Shown piece by piece: positions 21,867 through 28,591 of a DNA stretch of 28,591 bases; the first letter of the stretch is position 1, and each line of letters begins with the position of its first letter. The stretch is from positions 1-28,591 of the forward strand of contig JBBQTD010000042.1 of assembly GCA_038234715.1 (NCBI GenBank), read 5' to 3'. This DNA is from SZAS-103 sp038234715 (GTDB lineage: Bacteria > Pseudomonadota > Gammaproteobacteria > Xanthomonadales > Xanthomonadaceae). A model generated the notes under the pieces. That model made no database searches. It was not told the origin of the DNA and worked only from the letters and a program-made list of their open reading frames with translations. A program made the translations under genes and the position numbers.

Positions 21867-23191
21867 GTGAGCGTCCGGTTGGCATGCGTCGCTTCTCGCT
21901 GGCGGGAAAACTCGTCTTTGGCCTGTGCGTCTTCAGCATCGCGGCGATCGCACTTGCGTTGTGGCTGGGTCAACGGTTGGGGAACGCGTGGCTGGCTGGT
22001 GTCATCACTTTGCTGGCACTGATTCCGATTGCTCTTTGGCTCGTCCGTCGCATGCTGGCGCCGGTGCTATCGATGTTTCGCGCGCTGTCCGGCACGGTCG
22101 CCAGCTATCGCGAAGGCGATTTCAGTTTCGGTCTCGCATGGCCGCATGACGATGAGCTCACCGATCTTGTCGCCGCGCATAACGCTATTGGCGAGGCCTT
22201 GCGCGAGCAGCAGCTGGTGCTTGTGCAGCGCGAACTGCTGCTCGACACCATGGTGCAGAACACGCCGGTGGCAATGTTGCTCGCCGACAGCGGCGGCCGC
22301 ATCGTGTATTCCAACCTTGCCGCGCGCAAGTTGCTCAACGATGGCCGCAGGATCGAAGGCGATGCGCTGGACGGTCTGTTGCAGCGCGCGTCGGAGCCCC
22401 TGCGCGAGGCGATCGAACGCGGCGGCGATGGCCTGTTCGCCGTTGGACAGGATGACGACGAGCAGATTTTCCATCTCGCGCGGCGTGGTTTCCGCCTCAA
22501 TGGTCGCCGGCATGAGCTGTTCCTGCTGCGTCATCTCACCGTCGAGCTGCGGCGACAGGAGGTGCAGACGTGGAAGAAAGTCATCCGCGTGATCAGCCAC
22601 GAACTCAACAACTCGCTGGCACCGGTCGCTTCACTTGCGCACTCCGGCGCCGAACTCGTGCGGCGTGGCCAATACCAGCGGCTGGAGGAGATCTTCGGCA
22701 CGATCGAGGAGCGTGCCCGTCACCTCGAAGGATTCATCCGCGACTACGCACGCTTTGCGAAGCTTCCCGCGCCGAGGCTGGAACCGATCCTGTGGCCTGC
22801 GTTCTGCGAACGGCTGCGCAGCCAGATCGATTTCGCGCTGGAAGGACCCTTGCCAGAGAAAGTCGCGCGGTTCGACGCCGCGCAGCTTGAACAGGCCCTG
22901 TTGAACCTGCTCAAGAACGCACACGAATCCGGTTCGGCTCCCGATCACGTCAGCCTGCGCGTACGCCGTCTTCCAGATTCGCTGCGCATCGAGGTCGCCG
23001 ATCGCGGCCAGGGAATGAACGATGCAGTGCTCGCGAACGCGCTCGTGCCGTTCTACTCGACCAAACGCAGCGGAACCGGTCTGGGCCTTGCGCTCGCACG
23101 CGAGATCGCCGAGGCACACGGCGGCCGCATTGCATTGGCGAACCGCGTAGGCGGAGGACTCAGCGTGACGCTGGTGATTCCGGACCATTAG
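21863..23191 (+). CDS. Membrane sensor histidine kinase, partner of the sigma-54 regulator
   Basis: The 442-residue protein starts at ATG 21863, overlapping the regulator stop (ATGA). TM1 (about 12-36) and TM2 (42-63) are joined by only a few residues, so there is almost no periplasmic sensor; the signal may come from within the membrane or from the transporter. A HAMP-like linker (64-120), a PAS domain (about 128-215, TPVAMLLADSGGRIVYSNLA), the HisKA box VISHELNNSLAP with His246, the N-box LLNLLKNAHESG, and G-boxes VADRGQGMND and GTGLGLALAREIAEAHGG follow. It resembles the NtrY type of kinases. The lack of an extracytoplasmic domain is typical of intramembrane-sensing kinases next to ABC exporters. 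Confidence 0.94.
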   Translation: MSERPVGMRRFSLAGKLVFGLCVFSIAAIALALWLGQRLGNAWLAGVITLLALIPIALWLVRRMLAPVLSMFRALSGTVASYREGDFSFGLAWPHDDELTDLVAAHNAIGEALREQQLVLVQRELLLDTMVQNTPVAMLLADSGGRIVYSNLAARKLLNDGRRIEGDALDGLLQRASEPLREAIERGGDGLFAVGQDDDEQIFHLARRGFRLNGRRHELFLLRHLTVELRRQEVQTWKKVIRVISHELNNSLAPVASLAHSGAELVRRGQYQRLEEIFGTIEERARHLEGFIRDYARFAKLPAPRLEPILWPAFCERLRSQIDFALEGPLPEKVARFDAAQLEQALLNLLKNAHESGSAPDHVSLRVRRLPDSLRIEVADRGQGMNDAVLANALVPFYSTKRSGTGLGLALAREIAEAHGGRIALANRVGGGLSVTLVIPDH

Positions 23192-23287
23192 CCATCCTGG
23201 TCATCTACGGCTGACGTGGCCACGGCAACGCCGCACTCGCCCCTACCGCGAAGCACTGCTGCGCCCCTCAGGCCAGGTTTCCCGAAG

Positions 23288-24661
23288 TCATGCTTTCTTC
23301 GTCGGTCGGCGCCAACCCGGCACCGCGGTTTGCCTGCTTCGGGCAAGGCCAAGGTCGCCTGCCGGAACATCGTGGGTGATCGTCGACCCGGCGCCGATGG
23401 TAGCGCCTGCACCCACCGTCACCGGGGCGACCAGCGCCGTGTTCGATCCGATGAAGGCATCGTCATCGATTCGGGTGCGGTGCTTGAAAAGGCCATCGTA
23501 GTTGCAGGTAATCGTGCCCGCGCCGATGTTCACGCGGTCGCCGAGTTGCGCGTCGCCCAGATACGACAGGTGGTTGGCCTTGGATCCCTTGCCAAGCCGG
23601 GTCATCTTGGTCTCGACGAAATTGCCGATGTGCGCGCCCGCCGCCAGTTCGGTACCGTGCCGCAGTCGGGCGTAGGGTCCAATCACGCAATCCTCCGCGA
23701 TACGTGCACCCTCGATGTCGCAATGCGCCCGCACCACGCTGCCAGCGCGGATGCTGACGTCCTTGAGCCTGCAGAACGGCCCGATGCTGACGTTGTCGCC
23801 AAGTATCACGTCGCCTTCAAGGATCACATCCACGTCGATTGCCACATCGCGACCGGCGACCACGGTGCCGCGCTGGTCGAAACGCGCCGGATCGGCAAGC
23901 CGCACGCCGGCAAGCGCAAGCGACTTCGCGGCGCGCAACTGGAATGCGCGCTCGAGGCGTGCAAGCTGCCAGCGATCGTTTGCGCCTTCCACCTCCAGCG
24001 CGTCGGCGCAGTTCGCGACGGCTGCGGGCAGCAACTCGGCAGCCGCCTGCGCGAACACGTCGGTGAGGTAAAACTCGCCCTGTACATTGTCGTCGCGCAA
24101 CGCATCCAGCCAGCGCCGGAGCAGGCTTGCATCGGCCACGATGATGCCGGAGTTGATCGTGCGGACCCCCCGCTGGGATGCATCGGCATCCTTTTCTTCG
24201 ACGATAGCGGCAACGCGACCATCCGCATCGCGCAGCACGCGGCCGTAACCGGATGGATCGTCAAGCTCCGTCACCAGCACGGCAAGCGCCCCGTCCGCAA
24301 GGAGCAACTTTTGCAGGGTGTCGGTGGTCGTCAATGGCACGTCGGCGTAAAGCACGAGGACGCGCGCGGCGGCGGGGACATCGGGCATGGCCTGCTGTAC
24401 CGCGTGGCCGGTACCGAGCTGGCGCTCCTGTTCGGCCCAGATCAGGTCGGACTGGTCCGCAAACGCTGCACGCACTTGCGCGCCGCCATGGCCGTACACC
24501 ACGTGGATTCCGGCGGCGCCCAACGCGCGCGCCGTATCGATCACATGCGCGAGCATCGGCCGTCCCGCAATCGGTTGCAACACCTTGGGCAGAGTCGATT
24601 TCATACGCTTGCCCTCGCCTGCTGCGAGGATGACGACGTGCAGCGGTCTGTTCGTGCCCAT
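23288..24661 (-). CDS. glmU: Bifunctional UDP-GlcNAc pyrophosphorylase / GlcN-1-P acetyltransferase
   Basis: GlmU acetylates glucosamine 1-phosphate and then couples it to UTP, giving UDP-GlcNAc for the cell wall and lipid A. ATG 24661 (457 residues) has GAGG at 6-nt spacing; an ATG seven codons upstream does not. The N-terminal pyrophosphorylase domain shows LAAGEGKRMKSTLPKVLQPI, QLGTGHAVQQA and YADVPL. The C-terminal left-handed beta-helix has many hexapeptide turns and the acetyltransferase site around GNFVETKMTRLGKGSKANHL, YLGDAQLG and NYDG. The end TKKA is normal. It lies between the ATP synthase genes and glmS, as in the ancestral arrangement, but is separated from glmS by the ABC module on the opposite strand. 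Confidence 0.98.
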   Translation of the reverse strand: MGTNRPLHVVILAAGEGKRMKSTLPKVLQPIAGRPMLAHVIDTARALGAAGIHVVYGHGGAQVRAAFADQSDLIWAEQERQLGTGHAVQQAMPDVPAAARVLVLYADVPLTTTDTLQKLLLADGALAVLVTELDDPSGYGRVLRDADGRVAAIVEEKDADASQRGVRTINSGIIVADASLLRRWLDALRDDNVQGEFYLTDVFAQAAAELLPAAVANCADALEVEGANDRWQLARLERAFQLRAAKSLALAGVRLADPARFDQRGTVVAGRDVAIDVDVILEGDVILGDNVSIGPFCRLKDVSIRAGSVVRAHCDIEGARIAEDCVIGPYARLRHGTELAAGAHIGNFVETKMTRLGKGSKANHLSYLGDAQLGDRVNIGAGTITCNYDGLFKHRTRIDDDAFIGSNTALVAPVTVGAGATIGAGSTITHDVPAGDLGLARSRQTAVPGWRRPTKKA

Positions 24662-24895
24662 GCTTGCCTCTGTCGAATGCATGCAACCGAAGGAACAATC
24701 TCAGCAATCTGCGAACAATGAAAGCTCGAGGGCGAAAACTGCCTGCCGCCATCGCAGCAGATGGTGTGACGCCTGGGTCGCATCCGCTGCTGTCGGGTTC
24801 GCGCCCGACCTTCGCGCTCGCCGAGGCGTTCATCTGCATCGCGCTCGCATCGACCGCGATCGCCGCGTTGTAGCACTTCTGCGGATGCGCGCCTG

Positions 24896-25909
24896 TCAGG
24901 CTGTGCCCCCCCCATTGCGAGCCGCACGCGCTGCGGTCCGCTCAGCCTGCAGCAACACCTGGTCGGTGAGCACGCGCATCAGCTCCCTGCTGCGACGGTT
25001 CACCGTATCGAGCACCAGGCCGGTGGCGAGCGACAGCATGCCGACGAGCTCGAGCGCCGCAGCCAGGACCGCCGTCGACGGGTGCGTGACGAGGCCGGTA
25101 AGCGCGAATTCCCGCACGAGGATAGCGCCGAACGCGGCGCCAGCAAGCATGCACAGCAATGCGATCAGACCGAAGAACTGCAGCGGCCGGAAGTCCTTGT
25201 AGAGGAACGCGATCGTGTGCAGCACGCGGTAGCCATCGCGGAACGTATGCAGCTTCGAGTGGCTTCCTTCCGGGCGCGCACCGTACGCGACTGGAATTTC
25301 GCGCAGTTGCATTCCCTGCGACAAGGCGAACACGGTCATCTCTGTCTCGATCTCGAACCCCTGCGACAACACGGGCATCGAGCGCACGAACTGTCGGCTG
25401 AATGCGCGGTAGCCGGACAACACATCGGCGACCGCGGTATTGAACAGACGCGAGATCACGCCGCGCACAAGCCGGTTGCCGAACCCATGAAAGCGGCGGA
25501 ACGCCGAGTCGACATGCGCCTCAAGCCGGGTGCCGACGACCATGTCCGCGGTTCCGTCAAGGATCGGCGCCAGCACGGCGCGGGCGCGGTCCGCCGGATA
25601 GGTATCGTCTCCATCGACCATCAGGAATGCGTCCGCGTCCACGTCGCGAAACATGCTGCGCACGACATGCCCCTTGCCCTTCGCCGGCACCGCAACCACC
25701 CGTGCGCCGGCCGCGCGCGCCAATGCCGCAGTATCGTCCGTGCTCGCATTGTCGAAAACGAAAATCGCAGCTTCGGGCAATGCTGCACGGAAGTCGCGCA
25801 CCACCTTGCCGACTGTCAATGCCTCGTTGTGGCAAGGAATCAGGACGGCGATCCGTTCTGGTCGGGCCACGACCTGCCCGTCGATCGAAGCATGATTCGT
25901 GTCGGTCAT
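24896..25909 (-). CDS. Family-2 glycosyltransferase (polyprenyl-phosphate sugar synthase type)
   Basis: The 337-residue protein starts at ATG 25909 (MTDTNHASID); the ribosome site is poor and the frame continues 23 codons upstream into the divergent promoter region. The GT-A domain has VLIPCHNEA (about 22-30), VFDNASTDDT, the DGDD metal site (99-102) and GYRAFSRQFVRSMPVLSQGF, typical of DPM1/GtrB-type enzymes that load sugars onto undecaprenyl phosphate. Two C-terminal TM segments follow (FFGLIALLCMLAGAAFGAIL and a second at about 285-310). The divergent neighbour encodes a GtrA protein, the usual partner that flips the lipid-linked sugar. A run of eight C (24906-24913) near the 3' end could slip but would affect only the last few residues. 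Confidence 0.9.
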   Translation of the reverse strand: MTDTNHASIDGQVVARPERIAVLIPCHNEALTVGKVVRDFRAALPEAAIFVFDNASTDDTAALARAAGARVVAVPAKGKGHVVRSMFRDVDADAFLMVDGDDTYPADRARAVLAPILDGTADMVVGTRLEAHVDSAFRRFHGFGNRLVRGVISRLFNTAVADVLSGYRAFSRQFVRSMPVLSQGFEIETEMTVFALSQGMQLREIPVAYGARPEGSHSKLHTFRDGYRVLHTIAFLYKDFRPLQFFGLIALLCMLAGAAFGAILVREFALTGLVTHPSTAVLAAALELVGMLSLATGLVLDTVNRRSRELMRVLTDQVLLQAERTAARAARNGGGTA

Positions 25910-25971
25910 GCGCCATTGTCGACCATGTCGCCGCGGAAATCCCGCGACGGTCGGGTTGCTATCATCCCGGG

Positions 25972-26364
25972 ATGGCAATGGACGCTTGGCACCCTCATCT
26001 CAGGCAGGCAACACAGTTCGTCCTTGCAGGCGCTGCGCAACTTGCGCTGGACAGCGGCGTCTTCATTGCATCGACCGCGTTGGGCCTGCCAATCGTTCCA
26101 GGCAACCTGCTCGGACGCCTGGGCGGCGCGACCCTGGGCTTCTGGCTCAACGGCCGCTACACGTTTGGCAAACAGAACCTCGACCGCGGGCATGCACTGC
26201 GTTTCGCGATCGTATGGATCCTGCTGACCTGCCTGAGCACGGTGCTGGTCGCCAGCGTCGCCGCGCACGTGGGACTCCACCAAGCATGGCTGGCCAAACC
26301 GCTGGTCGAGGCGGGCGTCGCGGTGATCGGATTTTTTCTGTGGAAGCACGTCGTCTATCAGTGA
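25972..26364 (+). CDS. GtrA-family membrane protein (putative lipid-linked sugar flippase)
   Basis: The 130-residue protein has four predicted TM segments (about 13-32, 37-55, 75-95, 105-127) with the family patterns FVLAGAAQLALDSGVF, LGFWLNGRYTF and FFLWKHVVYQ at the C-terminus. GtrA proteins are thought to translocate undecaprenyl-phosphate sugars for O-antigen or wall-polymer glycosylation. The gene is divergent from the GT2 enzyme with 62 bp between starts. The first codons are ATG GCA ATG, so 25978 is an alternative start; there is little room for a ribosome site and the mRNA may be nearly leaderless. A hairpin terminator follows at 26377-26399. Confidence 0.9.
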   Translation: MAMDAWHPHLRQATQFVLAGAAQLALDSGVFIASTALGLPIVPGNLLGRLGGATLGFWLNGRYTFGKQNLDRGHALRFAIVWILLTCLSTVLVASVAAHVGLHQAWLAKPLVEAGVAVIGFFLWKHVVYQ

Positions 26365-26374
26365 CGCCCACAAG

Positions 26375-26399
26375 AAAACGCCGGCGCAAGGCCGGCGTT
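26375..26399 (-). terminator. Hairpin terminator after the ATP synthase operon (possibly bidirectional)
   Basis: AACGCCGGC (26377-26385), loop GCAAG and GCCGGCGTT (26391-26399) form a 9-bp stem. On the minus strand it is followed by TTTTCTTG, so it can end the atp transcript. It also lies 12 bp after the GtrA stop and may act on that strand. Confidence 0.75.
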
Positions 26400-26434
26400 C
26401 GTGAAAGACATGCAAGCATCCGCTTCTCATTAAG

Positions 26435-26570
26435 TCCCGGCCACGGATGGGCCCGCGTAAAAATGCTTGTTTGAATCCCGGCCACGTATGGCCGTGCCCT
26501 TGCGGATGGACCCGCGCATTTGAAAGTCCGCACATGGATGTGCGGGCTCCTGCGGATGGACCCGCGCGAA
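26435..26570. repeat. Cluster of REP-like palindromic repeats downstream of atpC
   Basis: At least three related units occur: CCCGGCCACGGATGGGCCCG (26436-26455), CCCGGCCACGTATGGCCGTG (26478-26497), and GTCCGCACATGGATGTGCGG (26526-26545), a near-perfect hairpin around ATGGAT. TGCGGATGGACCCGCGC is repeated exactly at 26501-26517 and 26551-26567. The shared GGATGG/ATGGAT core in GC-rich inverted arms marks a REP family. The hairpin inside the LOG gene at 12868-12900 has the same core. Confidence 0.75.
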
Positions 26571-26571
26571 A

Positions 26572-26997
26572 TCAATGTTTCATGTTCTTGCGCAAACGCT
26601 CAAGCGCCTGCAATTGCGCCGTGGCCTGGACGAGCTTGACTTGCGCTTCGGCTATTTCCATCGCGTCGCCGCGATTGGCAAGGGCACGCTCGGCTTCGTC
26701 CTTCGCCTGCTTTGCCGCGGCCTCGTCGAGGTCCTTCGCGCGGATCGCAGTGTCGGCGAGCACAGTCACGACCTGCGGCTGCACCTCGAGGATGCCGCCG
26801 GAGACATAGAACATCTGCTCTTCGCCGTCCTCAAGGATCACCCGCACCTGGCCGGGCTTGAGCCGCGTGATCAAAGGTGCGTGGCGCGGCGCGATGCCGA
26901 GCTCGCCCATCTCGCCGGAGGCGATCACCATCGTCACCACGCCGTGGAAGATCGCTTCCTCGGCGCTGACGATGTCGCAACGGATCGTGGTTGCCAT
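26572..26997 (-). CDS. atpC: ATP synthase F1 epsilon subunit
   Basis: The 141-residue protein starts at ATG 26997, six bases after the atpD stop, with AAGGA close upstream. The N-terminal beta-sandwich shows CDIVSAEEAIFHG, IASGEMGELGIAPRHAPLIT and MFYVSGGILEVQPQVVTVLAD. The C-terminal two-helix hairpin covers AIRAKDLDEAAAKQ to LERLRKNMKH. Epsilon links the F1 rotor to the c-ring and inhibits ATP hydrolysis. It is the last gene of the atp operon. Length and motifs are standard. Confidence 0.97.
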   Translation of the reverse strand: MATTIRCDIVSAEEAIFHGVVTMVIASGEMGELGIAPRHAPLITRLKPGQVRVILEDGEEQMFYVSGGILEVQPQVVTVLADTAIRAKDLDEAAAKQAKDEAERALANRGDAMEIAEAQVKLVQATAQLQALERLRKNMKH

Positions 26998-27002
26998 GAT
27001 CC

Positions 27003-28409
27003 TTACGCCTTCTCGGCCAGCTTCTTGGCTTTCTCGATTGCTTCCTCGATGCCGCCGACCATGTAGAAGGCCTGCTCCGGCATGTGGTCGCACTCGCCGT
27101 CGCAGATCATCTTGAAGCCGCGGATGGTGTCCTTCAGCGACACGTACTTGCCCGGCGAACCGGTGAACACTTCGGCGACATGGAACGGCTGCGAGAAGAA
27201 ACGCTCGCACTTGCGCGCACGGTACACGGCCTGCTTGTCCTCTTCGGACAGTTCGTCCATGCCGAGGATCGCGATGATGTCCTTGAGTTCCTTGTAGCGC
27301 TGCAGGGTCTGCTGCACGCGGCGCGCGGTGTCGTAGTGCTCGTTGCCGATCACGTTCGGATCGAGCTGGCGCGAGGTGGAGTCGAGTGGATCGACTGCCG
27401 GATAGATACCCAGCGATGCAATGTTGCGCGAGAGCACGACGGTCGCATCCAGATGCGCGAACGTCGTTGCCGGCGACGGGTCGGTGAGGTCGTCCGCGGG
27501 GACGTACACGGCCTGGATCGAGGTGATCGAACCCGTCTTCGTGGAGGTGATGCGTTCCTGCAGCACGCCCATCTCGGCGGCCAAGGTCGGCTGGTATCCG
27601 ACGGCCGACGGCATGCGACCCAGCAATGCGGACACTTCGGTACCGGCCAGCGTGTAGCGGTAGATGTTGTCGACGAAGAACAGCACGTCGCGGCCCTTGC
27701 CGGTCTCGTCCTTCTCGTCGCGGAAGTACTCGGCCATGGTCAGGCCGGTCAGAGCCACGCGCAGGCGATTGCCCGGCGGCTCGTTCATCTGGCCATAGAC
27801 CATCGTGACCTTGTCGAGCACGTTGGAGTCTTTCATCTCGTGGTAGAAATCGTTGCCTTCACGAGTGCGCTCACCCACACCGGCAAACACCGACAGGCCT
27901 TCATGGGCCTTGGCGATGTTGTTGATCAGTTCCATCATGTTGACGGTCTTGCCGACGCCGGCACCACCGAACAGTCCAACCTTGCCGCCCTTCGCGAACG
28001 GGCAGACCAGATCGATCACCTTGATGCCGGTTTCCAGCAAGTCGTCGCTGACGGCTTGCTCGGCGTAACTCGGCGCGGGGCGATGGATAACCCATCGTTC
28101 GTCTTCGCCAATCGGACCGGCTTCATCGATAGGGTTACCGAGCACGTCCATGATGCGACCGAGCGTCTTCACGCCGACCGGCACCTTGATGCCCTCACCG
28201 GTGTTGCGCGCTTCAAGGCCGCGCTTGAGGCCTTCGGTGGAACCCAGGCCGATGGTGCGAACAACGCCGTCACCCAGCTGCTGCTGCACTTCCAGGGTGA
28301 TTTCGGTGCCATCGATCTTCAGCGCGTCGTACACGTTCGGCACGGCATCGCGCGGGAATTCGACGTCGACGACGGCGCCGATGATTTGTACGACTTTGCC
28401 TAGGCTCAT
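27003..28409 (-). CDS. atpD: ATP synthase F1 beta subunit
   Basis: The 468-residue protein starts at ATG 28409 (MSLGKVVQIIGAVVDVEF) with GGAG at 7-nt spacing; the frame extends 14 codons further upstream without support. It carries the catalytic site: Walker A GGAGVGKT (148-155), GERTREGNDFY, Walker B region VLFFVDNIYRYT, and the C-terminal DELSEEDK. It forms the three catalytic sites of F1 with alpha. It lies about 60 bp downstream of atpG and 5 bp upstream of atpC in the conserved gamma-beta-epsilon order. Confidence 0.98.
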   Translation of the reverse strand: MSLGKVVQIIGAVVDVEFPRDAVPNVYDALKIDGTEITLEVQQQLGDGVVRTIGLGSTEGLKRGLEARNTGEGIKVPVGVKTLGRIMDVLGNPIDEAGPIGEDERWVIHRPAPSYAEQAVSDDLLETGIKVIDLVCPFAKGGKVGLFGGAGVGKTVNMMELINNIAKAHEGLSVFAGVGERTREGNDFYHEMKDSNVLDKVTMVYGQMNEPPGNRLRVALTGLTMAEYFRDEKDETGKGRDVLFFVDNIYRYTLAGTEVSALLGRMPSAVGYQPTLAAEMGVLQERITSTKTGSITSIQAVYVPADDLTDPSPATTFAHLDATVVLSRNIASLGIYPAVDPLDSTSRQLDPNVIGNEHYDTARRVQQTLQRYKELKDIIAILGMDELSEEDKQAVYRARKCERFFSQPFHVAEVFTGSPGKYVSLKDTIRGFKMICDGECDHMPEQAFYMVGGIEEAIEKAKKLAEKA

Positions 28410-28469
28410 GATGGACTCCAGATACTTTGACGGTTGATGCGAAGTCGCCAATGCGACAGCGCGTGCAAT

Positions 28470-28591
28470 TCAGGTGGCAGCAGCGCCGCCGACGATTTCG
28501 GAAATTTCCTGGGTGATCGCGGCCTGGCGCGCCTTGTTGTAGACCAGGGTCAGCGAATCGATGGCCTTGGACGCATTGTCCGAAGCGCTCT
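28470..28591 (-). CDS. atpG: ATP synthase F1 gamma subunit, C-terminal end (partial)
   Basis: Only the last 40 codons are inside the window; the rest lies beyond its right edge. They read SASDNASKAIDSLTLVYNKA, then RQAAITQEISEIVGGAAAT and TGA (28470-28472). This is the conserved C-terminal helix of gamma, the central rotor shaft (the N-K-AR-AAIT-E--EIV-GA pattern). It is followed by atpD, as expected. Confidence 0.96.
   Translation of the reverse strand, partial: SASDNASKAIDSLTLVYNKARQAAITQEISEIVGGAAAT

Noticed and set aside
24896..24915. Phase-variable homopolymer (eight C) in the GT2 gene
   Set aside because: It lies in the last few codons, so slippage would change only the extreme C-terminus; true phase variation is unlikely.
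27084..28403. 439-codon plus-strand frame opposite atpD
   Set aside because: It is a mirror of the highly conserved atpD gene with no motif of its own.

Overview
The window is high-GC chromosomal DNA of a gammaproteobacterium, most likely from the Xanthomonadales/Lysobacterales (Rhodanobacteraceae-like). The reasons are the ATP synthase, glmU and glmS synteny, uniform ~60-bp integron attC sites, many REP-type palindromes, and the style of the efflux and sigma-54 modules. No rRNA, tRNA, CRISPR array or complete insertion sequence was seen.

Layout. (1) 3-365: end of a TPR protein on the plus strand. (2) 7245-538, minus strand: outer-membrane factor, adaptor lipoprotein and RND pump, followed by an exported YncE-like beta-propeller; this forms one tripartite efflux operon. 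(3) About 7514-10140: a mobile accessory block. It is an integron cassette array read on the minus strand, with five small ORFs, three textbook attC sites, several decayed ones, a truncated glyoxalase (VOC) remnant, and a 158-bp inverted-repeat element sitting exactly in an attC crossover point. No integrase gene is visible, so within the window it is a CALIN (cluster of attC sites lacking an integrase). (4) 10320-12404: a fibronectin-III protein with its own terminator, a 17-unit, 21-bp (42-bp higher-order) tandem repeat that reads as Met-rich heptads, and a pair of inverted 22-bp intergenic repeats. (5) 12473-15049, minus strand: a LOG-family protein carrying a 33-residue in-frame insertion with a REP-like hairpin, then glmS. 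(6) 15261-23191, plus strand: a well-placed sigma-54 promoter, HlyD/MacA-like adaptor, ABC ATPase, two different MacB-type permeases, a PDZ protein ending in polyproline, a sigma-54 response regulator and its histidine kinase. (7) 24661-23288: glmU. (8) A GT2 glycosyltransferase and a divergent GtrA protein. (9) atpC, atpD and the end of atpG, followed by REP-like repeats.

How the genes fit together. The ATP synthase and hexosamine genes (atpG-D-C, glmU, glmS) are the conserved backbone, as in Escherichia coli where glmU-glmS follow atpC. Here they are split by a GT2/GtrA pair and by the roughly 8-kb ABC/two-component module. In that module the regulator most probably senses through the kinase and fires the sigma-54 promoter in front of its own transporter operon, giving a self-contained export and response unit whose substrate is unknown. 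The cassette array and repeat-rich block lie between the RND operon and the backbone and look like the most recently changed DNA in the window.
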